This document shows positions 13,091-25,600 of a stretch of DNA of 64,000 bases, one piece after another. The stretch is from Acanthopleura granulata (taxonomy: Eukaryota; Mollusca; Polyplacophora; Chitonida; Chitonidae). The stretch covers positions 21,606,007 to 21,670,006 of the forward strand of contig JABBOT010000004.1 in NCBI GenBank assembly GCA_016165875.1, given 5' to 3'. Below the pieces are notes generated by a model. It was not told where the DNA came from. It was given only the letters and a program-made list of their open reading frames with translations, and ran no database searches. A program made the position numbers and the translations under genes. Every line of letters starts with the position of its first letter. The stretch's first letter is position 1.

Positions 13091-13676
13091 CAAGCAGTTG
13101 TCAGCACGCACTGAATATGTTATGCCGCGCAGCATTATCACATTCGCGTTGTGATTGGTAAAAACTCAGCTAGGGCTTCAGCTGCTCTGTAGTGAGGCAA
13201 AATTTTACTTTATTTCATATATGGATTTTGGTGCAAATATACGGCTGTTTTAAAACCCGAAGCCACGGAAGGGTGACCCGATAGGAAGGGGATACGATAA
13301 CACGGCATCAGTTGCACAGGCCGGCGGCCAGTGGGCTGAGAGTGTACAGCCAGGGACTAGACGACTGACAATCGCTTATTATGCAGGTCATTCGCCATTA
13401 TAATTCGAACACGAAATTGGAACAAATGGTTTTTCACCTTTGGAGCTATACTGATATACCGTTGCTCGGATAGATTTGCTCTGTGATAATTAGAATCCCA
13501 TAAAGAAGAAGGGCTTCAGCTCCAAGGAAAATGAAGCTAAGAGAAATATTTCTTCAATGCCCGGATGAGCTATACGCTTTTAGCTACTGAGCAATGAGAG
13601 GAGACAGAAAATGGACCAGAGCGGCTCAGTGAAGATTGATTTATAAGGAAATTTTCATTCTCCTTGGGTGCTCAGG
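13088..13676. promoter_or_regulatory. Shared divergent promoter and 5' leaders of DCP1 (-) and CaV1 (+)
   Basis: This 589 bp interval separates the two start codons, and within it both transcripts must begin unless upstream non-coding exons exist. CpG dinucleotides are visibly commoner from about 12,720 to 13,750 than in the flanking introns. An inverted CCAAT box (ATTGG at 13,154-13,158) reads CCAAT towards DCP1. No clear TATA box is placed. The right part (about 13,500-13,676) is probably CaV1 5' leader: it holds three short upstream ORFs before the chosen ATG and an in-frame stop (TAA at 13,644). Exact start sites cannot be read from sequence. Confidence 0.6.
13531..13646 (+). promoter_or_regulatory. 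Three upstream ORFs in the CaV1 leader
   Basis: Three short ORFs precede the CaV1 ATG at 13,677: 13,531-13,590 (19 codons plus stop), 13,594-13,632 (12 codons) and 13,611-13,646 (11 codons, in frame with the CaV1 start but stopped before it). If the transcript begins upstream of 13,531 they could limit initiation at the main ATG. Confidence 0.45.
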
Positions 13677-13695
13677 ATGGCCTTTGATAACACAG
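13677..13695 (+). CDS. Cav1: CaV1 exon 1 (start codon, MAFDNT)
   Basis: Nineteen coding bases encode MAFDNT plus the first base of a glycine codon, then donor ACAG/GTAAAT. The ATG context is strong (A at -3, G at +4), an in-frame stop lies 33 bases upstream, and phase 1 fits exon 2 exactly. It sits in the CpG-richer promoter segment beside DCP1. The very short coding part makes homology uninformative, and alternative first exons in the following 12.5 kb intron cannot be excluded. Confidence 0.62.
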
Positions 13696-16600
13696 GTAAA
13701 TATGGTATCTTTGACCGCGGATCTGTTGGGTCATTTGTTGGTTCACCCGGGTTCCTCTGCCGTGGGAAATGGTAGTGCTCATTTTGTGTACATCACATGT
13801 CACTTTGGGCATTTACCATGCATTACCATTCTGTATGTTTGCTAGTCTCATTTCTCATCAGAGATCTGCATATTCTCCTACTCCAAGGTCAATCTCCAGT
13901 ATGCAATTTGTAAAGAGACCAGCTGATTAACCAAAGCAAAAACCGTGTTTTTGGAAATTTTGATGTTGTTGACATTATAGCTAGACAAGGTGGGCTACAT
14001 GGGAGTAGTGCGTAATTACATGTAGACTCACATGCACTGTGCAGGATTATGAATTGTCCAGATCTGTGAAGTTGTAGATATATTATTATTTGTATACTAT
14101 ATAGTCAAACTCCGAATAGTGTTCAATCTTTATGTGAGCAGTACAGCATACGTATGTAAGATTAGGGTTTGTAGATAATGATGCTTGCCTAACTCATGAG
14201 ATAATCCATGTAGCCTTTGTATCGTACAACAAGCCACATTTCAAGTCATATGTTTCAGCATTTCTCCTCATATGTTTCATACTACGTAAAGGTACATGTG
14301 AGTACCTTTACGTAGTGTGGCCTTGACATACTAATGCACTCACCCTTCGGTCCTCTGATTTAGTCTGGCAGTCATGTAAACTGTGAATATGTACATGTTA
14401 TTTTTGATCTCCACATAAAATTTTCATATTGTGTAAGGTATTCTTTTTGTTTTGGTGTTTTGGTGAACATTTATAAATTCAAAGTCTTGTATTTAAAACA
14501 TAAATTGAGGTGTATATATGAATATATAAATGTACATATTCATGTATGCACTCCTCATACTTCTGCACGGCTTATTTACTCTGTCCGTAATCATGTCGAG
14601 TTAAGAACTGTAGTATAGTGTATATGTATATGTACACATAAGATGCTATGTATGTAGTAACACAGTATAAATGTTTAATGCGCTTACTGTTGTAAGTATA
14701 GTTGTAATTTCAAAGTGACAAAATAGCCAAAAAAAAAAGATATATATATATATCTATATATATACACACATAAAGCAGATGATCAGATACATACACATAC
14801 ACCCAGCAGTAACATTGATACACCTGAAAATATTTGGTATTGTTTTTGTGTCGCCTGTGTTATCTCAATATTTCACACTAGTGATCAAATCAGTGTCAGT
14901 TGCCAGTACTACTGTCCGATGTTAAAGATACAGAGTTGCAATAGATAAAGAGAGGCAAAAAATTGTTAGAGATCTAAAGCATGGTAATAGGGCAAGAGTG
15001 TAAATAGGTCAATATCAGTTCCTCTGCATTTTTTCCTTTAAAAATCTCCTTACTGCAAAATTTATGTGGGTATGACCATCTATACAAATACATGTGCATC
15101 TACCACCATAAAAACTGAGAACATTGATTGACCTTCGCTGGTATACATGCATTTTTGTATCATCTCTAGGTAATTGTGGTCTAGGAGATGAATATTGTCA
15201 TGTACACAAAAAAGTCCTCCTATAAAAACATGTATTAATGTAAAAACTGAGTCTTATGGATATAGAATGCTTAGTGTGCTGGCCTTGCAGGCCTTAAAGT
15301 ATCATGTATGTATGTGCACAAAAGTATGATGTACATATGTATACACAAAACAGGCTGGGTTACCACTCCCACACATCTATTACATTCTAAAACATACAGA
15401 TGTGTAAAGACATATTTTTGTCTTACCCATTGAAATCCCCATAAATACTGTATACATACGTTTAGAGCATTTGTCACATATAAACATATATATATATATA
15501 TTATACATGGGGTATATACATGTATAGTGTGTATTTCAAGCTGAAAAGAGGAGTCAGTGTCTGTGGAGTGGATCCATTAATTAGTCCTGGGTTAAGGATG
15601 AGCACTCCTAGTCTCTGTCTATGGAAGCAGTTGCTATGTGGACTCTGTATAATCTATACATATAGATGCACCACATTCATTCTTGCATATATGAGCACCA
15701 AGTTACATGTAGATCCTGTTGCAATTATATCATGCTTGAATACATTCAGGTAAACACTGTGCTGTATTTACTAATTTTCTCTGTTTCTTGCGTGGAAATT
15801 TCATACATGTGTTTCAGATTCAGTCGGTAGTAGGTGGCAAAAATAGTTTGTGTTGGAATAAGATATACTTGTAAGTAACACTTGAAACGAGCATTGGATC
15901 ATTATAGTTCATTGATTATTGATGTGCATATGTAGATACACTAAAACTCAATATACATACAGACCTGTATGTTGGAGTTACTTACAAATGAAGTAACACA
16001 GGGATTACCAAAATTCAAAACAGGCAATAGTGAACAGTGATACTGTGTTAATTGGTTAAAATAATATAGGAAAATTTTCAAGGTAATCTTGATCCCTTGG
16101 TTTTAATCCTTCTACTTTTTTTTAAGGGTTTACAAATCGATTAGCTCTGTAAGTTTACCCTAGTAATTTTAAAGCAACAGTAAACGTAGTGTTGCGTTCA
16201 CGTTATGTTTACATGTTGTGTTGAGGTTTATATAAATACTAAAATTTATTGCTGTTTGGGCTTGAGGTTATGAATAGGTAATTGGTATGAGGGGTTAATT
16301 TTTCACCTTGAACTTTATGTACATACGTGTATGTATACTAATGTGGTATGCACATTTTCCCGCACTGGAGTTTTCGTAAGAGATTTCATGGATGGCAAAT
16401 TGTGAACCAGTAAAGTTGTGTAAGTCAGTGCAGATTTTCATTTGTACTTACGCATGTGCAGGATTTTAATAAAAAAAAAGAAAAGGAAAAAAAGACGACA
16501 AAAACACACACACACACAGATGAAAACTCTGCCCTTGTCATCATTCAGTACCCAGGAAGCAGTGAAGCCCTGAGAGTAGACAGCTACAGTGTACATGCTC

Positions 16601-19600
16601 CTGTGTTTTAGTGGACTGGTACATGTACCTGTAATTTGTTTGTCAGTAAAAATACATGTGCATGGTTTGTACATGTGTAGGTGGATTGGAATTCTGGTTT
16701 CTACTTTCTTGTTGATGTATATATATGTGCCTGGGTGAAGCACAGAGTAACTTTAGGTAGCCTGGTGGTCAGGGAATAACCATAAGACTAAGAACTATAT
16801 GAATATATGTACACTTCATGTGTATTTGATTCAACAACCTTCCTTTATTAATCACCTATGTCCGGTCTGTGCTTTGTGTTCAGCTAAATTTCAGTTAAAT
16901 TGTATTAGCCATAATTTGACATATTACCAGAAGACTTCACATATTACCTTTTTTTATTTTAGTCATACAAGCAATTTCAGACATGACAAAGATTTTATTA
17001 TTTATGTGTAGTTTGAAGGTGGACAATTTCAAACAAAGTGCTGATATTAGTAGAATAGTAAAAGGAGCTCACACGCTCAGAAAGGCTGGTCAATATTTTG
17101 TGACTAGAGACATTTACATACAGTCCTATATATGAATGCTGTTACCGAAAAGGCTTAGGATCAATTAGGCTTACATTATGATGATGATGAATGTGACTGT
17201 TTGTGACACCATATGCAGTCTCACACTTGGCCCATAGGTGCTGCTGTTTTTCAAGCTGTCAGAGTGTCGCATGTGATACAAAAGGAGTTCTGCTAAGCTG
17301 GTAGCCATCTACATGTACATGTAGCTGTGTCACTTTTCAGAATATGATTTATAAACTGTATGAGTGTGTTTCTTTAATATTTGTTTGTGCACAATGCCAA
17401 ATGGTTACTGATATAAGGAAGACTGCACCATGTTGGATAGACAGATCTTTATGTTCTTAACAAGGCAAGAGTAACGGAAAAGACTTCACTTAAAACCTGT
17501 ATTTCTATTTTTCAGAGGAGATATACGTTTCAACTTGTGCAGATGTTCTTCTGCAGTTTTACTTGTAATTCTTTTGAACAATATCTGATAACCATAAGGT
17601 TAACATTAAGTCTACTTCTGTACATGTGTACATGATAGCCTTCCATATAGTCTGATATAAAGGGACAATTCTTTTTCTGTAATATTAGTCTCAAAATATT
17701 AGTTTGTATGATGAGGTCCTTGTACCTTAGAGATCTTGCATGTTGCTGTAATGTAAGAAAAGGTTTGGGTACAAATTTTGTAGATAAATAAGTATTATGC
17801 CATTTATGATTTCACACCAAACTAATATTGGAAGGTATTGATGACAAGTGTAAGATTGGCATTATCTGAAAGTATTGAAAACATGTACCTGTGGGTTGTG
17901 TTGTTGTATATTATTATTTCCTGGGGAAAATATACTTGCTCTATGACCTAAACATAGATGTAGATTGAATATCCAGTGGCATTAACCAGATGCATTCTGG
18001 TTTAGCGAAACACTGTGTGGTACATGTTTGTTTTGATCACACGTATGAAGTTTGCTAGGATAAAACAAAGTGTAGACTGTCTGACTGCTAACCAGAATAT
18101 ATATGAATCTGGTTTTCGGTACCCTTGTTTATGACTTCCCCTGACCTCCAAGGAAGCTGTCTAGATATGTGTACATCTGTATAGGTCTTACTCTGATATA
18201 GAAGATAGGGTCTCCATCTTCAACTCTGTTATCTGCTGATTTGCAGCTAAAACACGGAAGATAATCGTACATGTGGCTTCAGGTGAAGCTCGTTTGGGCT
18301 AGAAGTAACAGGGCAGACTACACACTTAAATGGTCATTGCTGTAATCCCATATTTTGACAAGATTACAGGCAAGCTGGCCAGGTACACGCCATAGCCCCC
18401 CACAGATCTTGCCATATCAATGGGAGGTACTTTCTCTTGTAATGGCAGCTTGGGTCTCTTGTAATACACATGTAGTACCAGTTTGTCCACAAAAATGTTA
18501 CTGCAAAAGCAGGAATGAACAATAGACCAACAGCATTGGTCTGGTTACCCAAGGCAAAAAAGACTCCTCATTGTTAGTTATTTTGATCCAAAAGGTATTC
18601 AGTGATCACCCTTGCATTGGTACCTGCTGGTGGACCAACTCATGCACGAATGATCTCTTGCAGCCTCATTTCCAGCAGGGTTAAAAGCATATGGTGAGGC
18701 TTCCTGAGTCTGCCACCCCTCTCCCCCAAGACCTCTTGTAAAACCCCTTGGGCATAATGTCTTAGAAACCTCAGGAGACCTCTTAGATTACCTCCTACCC
18801 CATCATCTTTCCTCTTTCGTGGGCATAGTAGTGGAATGCAATGGGATGTTAAGCCAGAGGCTACCAGTGAAAGAATTTAAATCTGTTGTGAGTTTTAGTT
18901 CATTCTCAGGGGATATGTTAAAGGCTGATCTACCTGGAATGTTGATGCTATTGGTTGGCAGAATTCCCCACTACTGTCTAGTGTACATGTACATGTATAG
19001 TGCAATCCAAGAATAAAGAAAACACCTTCAAGCAGTTGATGTTTATGAAGTTGAATAATGTAACTTGCCTTATTTTACTTACATTATCATTGTTGATTGG
19101 TATTTAGATGTTTCTTTTCGGTAATTAACCTGGAATAAATTTTTCTGTATTTGTACACTCAAATGTCTTGCTGTTTTGGTGGTGTAAATATGGAAAAAAA
19201 GATAAAAAAGGTATTAGTATAAATCTTACTTATATTTTAATGGGTGTATAGCGAGAAACCTATGTGTACAACATGTGTACCTGTTTTCTTGGTTGTGACG
19301 CCATGTTGCCGCAAAGACTCTGCATAATAACATTTTACATGTGTGCTAGTCCAAAAAGCATTTTTAAAATGTTTTGGGTATTAAGGCTGCATTCATCCAG
19401 AGTGGCGTGAAAGAGACAAAGATTTACCTGTTACATGCTGTATGTATATGTGTGTAGTTTCTTACAGTGCATCAAAGTAGCCCTTTGAGGGCCCCTGGAT
19501 TGCAGCTGATGGAACTCTTCTGTGCCAATTGTCCAGCTTTTATTGGGTGTAGAGGCCAAGCTTCAAGGCCTGCCAGTAAGAATCTGCTTTTATGTTGTGC

Positions 19601-22600
19601 TGGTGGTCTATGGGCAGCCTGACAATGGGCCCACTCCAAGCAAACCTGCAATCTTGCAGATAAACAATGGCCTCTGCATGTTGATTCTTGAGATACTCTA
19701 TGAGGTGAGCCTCCAGGGAGCAAGAGTTCAGTTCCACCATATAGGTGCCTATATACATGTGTATGTCAGAACTGGCTTAAAAGAACAGCCTTCCATAAAT
19801 TACACATTGTTTCCAAGCATGGATTTAGCCTAGGTTGCCTTTAATTACATACTTGTATGTAAGCATGGCCACAGCGTGCATAGATGTACATAATGCTTCA
19901 AATCATATTGATCAACCGGGTGGCCTGTCTGAGAGGAACTGTTATTGTCATACATGTAATTTAGTGCACAAGATTTAATGCACTTCGTAAACATTTATGA
20001 ATGAGCAGGGTTCCAGATAATATTTCTACAGGGTGTATTTCTGTTTGTATACTTGTTTATGTGTGTACGTGTACATGCACATGTACCTGCCTACCTTCCT
20101 ATATCCTCAAAACACATAATAAAATACATTGTATCATACAAGTCGAATAACATCAGTTACATGTGTTACCTCGTCCTATATAGTGAAGATGGAGGTCAAG
20201 GCTGTATGGCATATAGAAATTAAATCACCTTCACAGACAGATGAAATGTCGGTGGTATCATATGAGCACATTCAGTACATGTGGAGTGGTTGTTGCTAAA
20301 CAAGTATACATGAACATACACAGCATACAAGTATTCCATTTTCTTGAAATTCTTTTACTGTTGCTGTAACATACGTGTACAGGTACCTTTTTATCAGTTT
20401 ATTCTGAAATTAAATTATCTTTATTGCTTAAAAATCAAGTTTTAAATATTAGACCTGCTTACAGCCTTCACACCTCATATTCATGTGTATGTACATCTGT
20501 TTAGATCTTCATGCACATTAAAAGGAGATAAATGGTGGGTGCTTGGAACCATCAGACTGATCATATTTACATGGCTATAATAACATAATAAATTTTCATC
20601 TGCCTTCTGTAATTATGCTAATAGCTCTTACTATGATTAGTAACTGCACATATGTTTTACACCCAGTCTCTTGAATCTTGCTTATTTTAAATTTCTACGA
20701 AGTTGGTAACTGGACATATATAATTATAATCATGTGTTGCACAGGTACATGTACAGTATACCAATAGCCTATCAAGGCCTGATTGCCCTATTCAGTTCTT
20801 GTTAGCACTATTTATCACATGTCCTTGTGCATCACTGTATGTGTAACTTTCACATTAGCTGAAATCAATCATGGTTTAAACCTTAAACGTGTGCCTCATG
20901 AACATCTGTGTGTGCACATAATTAAACATTCAGTGCATGTCTGTTTCACAAATTCTATCCTGTCATAATGTTTTGTGTTCTTAAACATTTTTATCTGTAT
21001 TATTAAATAACGGCATGTTATTGTAATGTAATCATCTTGTACTGTAAGTGTAAGACAGTATGCCCATGTTGTCTGAAATAAATGTCAAATTTATTTCATT
21101 TTTTATTTTTCACAATTACATGTAAATTCTTAGGAGATGATGTATCAAGAAAAAAAAGGTAATCATGAAAATAACTGTAAATTTGTTTGTTGCTAAAAAG
21201 TTATTAAATAGTTAATGCTGAAAAGATGAAAAAATATAAAGCCGACCCATTGTAGCTTAAAATGTTTTAATGTAGCAGATATTATGTTATGATTCCTGGA
21301 AACTTGCAGTTCTGGCATCAGTTTGCATACTTGAAATTGAATCATTTACCCAAGTCATTGCCCTTACATCACAGGATTGCTGTTTGGTCATGACTTACCC
21401 ATTAGATACATGGATCTGTACATCTACATCTGCATGACTGAATGTATGGCAGCATTTGGTGGTAGTCATGCATGCTATCAGAAAGTTGTGATTCTTGTTG
21501 TGCAGAACAGTTTGGTTCCACATCACTCGCCTGTGGGCCAAGTATAGTACTAATATTGATCTCTCTTGAGGTTGACCTGATTCTCATAGAGTTTGATGCA
21601 TTATCACACTCAAAGGCATATAATGATACACATAAATCTTCTAGTGGCCAAAATACTTACAGGTACTATGTGTGTGTATACATACATGTGTATAAATGTG
21701 TGATGTAACATATGATTTAAGCACCTAGTGATAAAATTGAATCATTTACAATTATAAACCTCATCTGCTGCTTTGAATCACCCCTTTCTCACCAACTTCT
21801 TCATGTATTTGTGTCATGTAACACTCAACTAGTAAGTGAACTCTCTCCTACATAGAAAAAGGCAACCTCTCACTCCAGAGATCCACACAGGTTTTCTGTA
21901 TGGATCTGTTTAATACAAGGCTTGTGTCTGGCCAAAGGCTTACTAATCTATGTTCTATACCAGCACAGCTGACCTCCACATGGCTTCTCTGTTGTGAAAG
22001 TCTATAGGTGTAAAATTTGTTCTGGATAAGCCTTGCTATGGCTTGGCTGTCAGGTCAGGGAAATGACTGAAGGTATTTTTAGATGAAAAGCTTTTCCAAT
22101 TGTCTTGTTATCAGCTGGTGAAAGGTATTGGAGGTTCTAGATTGACCATGCATGTATGTATGAATACAGTGGAATTTGGCCAAAGTATATTTATGAAGAG
22201 AGGCGAAGAGAGAAAGGGATAATGCCAGTAGTAATGATAAGGCACACAGAAGGTCAGTGATTGTGAGAAAATTAGTGATTTGCTGGTGCACTGAAATCAC
22301 TCATCAGCTGGTGTGTGTGTGTGTGTGTGTGGATAATGAGGCAAGCCATGTGTGTAAGAAGGCTCAGATGAATGTACATTGGTGATAGTAATACGTACGA
22401 AACTGAGTGTTTAAGGCTGTAGTAAAGCATTATCATATGTAGCACATCATGAAGAATCTAACATGATTTCCCTTGAAAGCTCTGCTGTGTAAATCATGAT
22501 GTTTAGTACAACAGTCTTGAGCTACAGAACCTACAAGGTGGTCAGAAGCATTTGATTTTCTGCTCCCTGTAGGTGGCATGCGGAAATGGGACATCCATGA

Positions 22601-25600
22601 CATAAAGTCTAAAGTGTTCTTCTGAAGGAATGGAGTGGAGTCCATTGAATGCAGAACTGACTGTTAACTCCTGCAACATATGGAAGGCTGTTATTGAAAG
22701 TGTTTTCATTCACTATGAAATTTACTGTTTATTTTTGTATAGGATGTAAGCCTATTTAGCTTTCATCCATGTGCAGGACAAGAAGGTATATGGGTAGTAC
22801 ATCGCACACAGCAGTTAGCCATTAGGGACGCGCCTTTCCTGTTGTAGACTGGAACATATGGGCCAGTGCACTCCTAAGCTGCTATCATTGGGTCTCAGAA
22901 GGTGGCCATTCTGATTTTCTAGCCCAGAAAACAGCAGGGTTAGTGGAGCAGAATGGTATGGCTTGGCCAGTTGGCCACTTAGCATCACTGTAAGGGACAA
23001 GACACCAGTGCATGTATTCAGGGGGTATTGTAGCACATGTATGTAGTAGCTGTTGTATTGAACAATCACTAAAGCAGGTTTTAATGGAGAATTCTTTTAC
23101 ATGTAAATGGACCGTGACTCGGCTTACTCCCTAAAGGCTCTTTTTCATTTCACTTTAATTGCTCTGTATTGTAGTTTAAAAAGGGAAGGCTATATATGTA
23201 CTGTAGTGCAGTGTATATTGAATGTAAATCCATGTACCAGCAGTGTAGAGAATACAAGTACATGCAAGCAAATCAACAGAACTTAGCATCATCCTAAGTG
23301 ATACACACCTCTGATGTACCTCAAGAAACTATTCCGAAACAGTGAATGGCTTCTTCCTAGAAACTCCCCAGTGGTAAGGAACCAGATCTATTCGTTTCAC
23401 AGGTCTTCTTCATAATGCCCACTGATGAATCGTTCATGCATTTACCAAGGAGAGGGTTGAGCTCTAAACACATATTTTCACCATGATTATCTTCTGTCAT
23501 GTCAGACTAGATGACGATTCATCATAGATGGATTACATTGAATACACATGTACAGAATATGTACAAGTCAGATTTTAAATATATATATATGCTTAAGTTA
23601 TCGGCAGCTTTTAGCACGTGTCTGTTTCATCTGAACATGTAGTGATGAAAGGTACCACGCAGAAGGTTCCTATCCAGGCTTGTCCATTTGACTCCGTTGT
23701 CTCTTACAAATACCCCTGAGCTAGAGATAAACAAAAACAAAGCAAACAAGAGAAAAACAAATTGAAACAAATTGAGCAATCTGAAACACAAACTCTAAAA
23801 ACAGTTTCCAGAAGGATTGACTTTCGGACAAGGCATGGGCTGTGATATTATCAGAATTACTGAATGTGTTGCAGAGAGATTAATATCTTATTGCTGAAGA
23901 GATAAATTGTGTACAAAAACACTTCATAGGGTTCTCAGGTGCTGTTAAAGAAAGGTTATTGTGAGACATAATATTTGATACTGTATGTGTTACATAATTA
24001 CATAAGTAGATTAAAGCCATACTATTTGACAGTTGATCATGCACCTGTAAGATTTGGCAACATTTCAGCTAAGGGGCACATACAGCTGTAAGGTTCTTTT
24101 TAGAAGGTTTCTGCGACCTGCCCCTAAAATATGTACCCTGTCCCTTTCTTTATCCAACACAGTGTGGAAGTGTACAGTTGCAGCCTCTCCCTTCGATTTC
24201 TTCCTAAGGGTGTTAACAGGTGTTGGTACATGTAGATGTACATGTTTGTCCAGGTCTAAATTGACATGATGATATTACACAAGGAATTTTGTGGCTAGCG
24301 AAGAAGATTGACTTCATTATACACCTGCATCAGCAACATCAGTAGTTTAGAGTGGTATGGTTGGATGGGAAGAAAAGTACTACATTGTAAAGACTAATAT
24401 GTACATGGACGACATTGACATGTCCCCATGCTAAGCAAATCAGACAAGAATGGACTAATCTGTCCCGTCTGACAGTCACAGCAGTGATTAGGCAGGGAAA
24501 TGCATCCATTCCACAGAGGCTGAACTATCAGTAGATTATAACAATCACACGCACCTATAGCTTTCTCCTCATATTACATGTAAGCATTGCTGTAGTAAAA
24601 TTAGAACAGGTGTATGTGCAGTATATAGAAGATTCATTTTGTTGTTTAGCAGTGCGTATGGTATGTGTGTATTGTATTCGAATGGTCTATTATAGTTGAG
24701 CGGCTGGTGTGTCTTGTTTGTTTTTTAATATCAGCATCAATTGTTTAAAGAAAGCCATCTCTAATTGTTTTCTATTGAGCTTATGAGTAAAGAGTACATG
24801 TACCAGTTCTTGCATATGACAACTTCCATGTAAAACAGGAAAATGATATCAAATGTCTGCATGGTTTTTACTTACATGTACATACACTGTATTCTGTTCA
24901 TGTTGCCTTTTTTTTCATACATGTGATTACATAACAGATACATCTGCAATGTGTACATGTATCTTATTGGAATTAGGGGATATCCTGCAGTTTTAGCGGT
25001 GTTTGGGAGTAAGTACGAAAATAAATGTAAATGTACACATACATATATACACACATGCAAATAGGATCTAGTTTCAAAATGAGTATTTAAAATCAAGGGT
25101 GTACAATTTTCAGGTGTGTTGTACATATCCATGGACATGAATCATCCATGTTGAGCATCACATGACACAAGAGGAAGCAGGCTGTTTTAATGATGACCTT
25201 TGAAAAACGTCTCACTTTCATAGCAGTTAACATGTTTAAAGGACACACTTGGCTGATTACAAGTCAGTCAGATGTTCCATATTATCGTGACAAAACCATG
25301 AGGCATGCGCGCAGACTAATCCTGTCAGACTCTATTAACCATTGGTCTGTTAATTCAGACACTAAGCCATAGTTAGCCCTTCAGTAGCCTACTGTTTGAC
25401 AGCAATGATGTACCTGTCAGGACAAGAAAGCCTGTAGAAGACAAGTGAACTGCTTACAGGTGTATATATATAGACCTTTTGGCATCACTTGTTGGGGGCA
25501 GGCATATGTTTTGTTGGTTTAGTCAGCGTTCCACAGCCCCTGGTCATGAATGGCCTTGGAATAAATGACTTCTACTCCACACAGTTCTGAAGCAGGCTAT

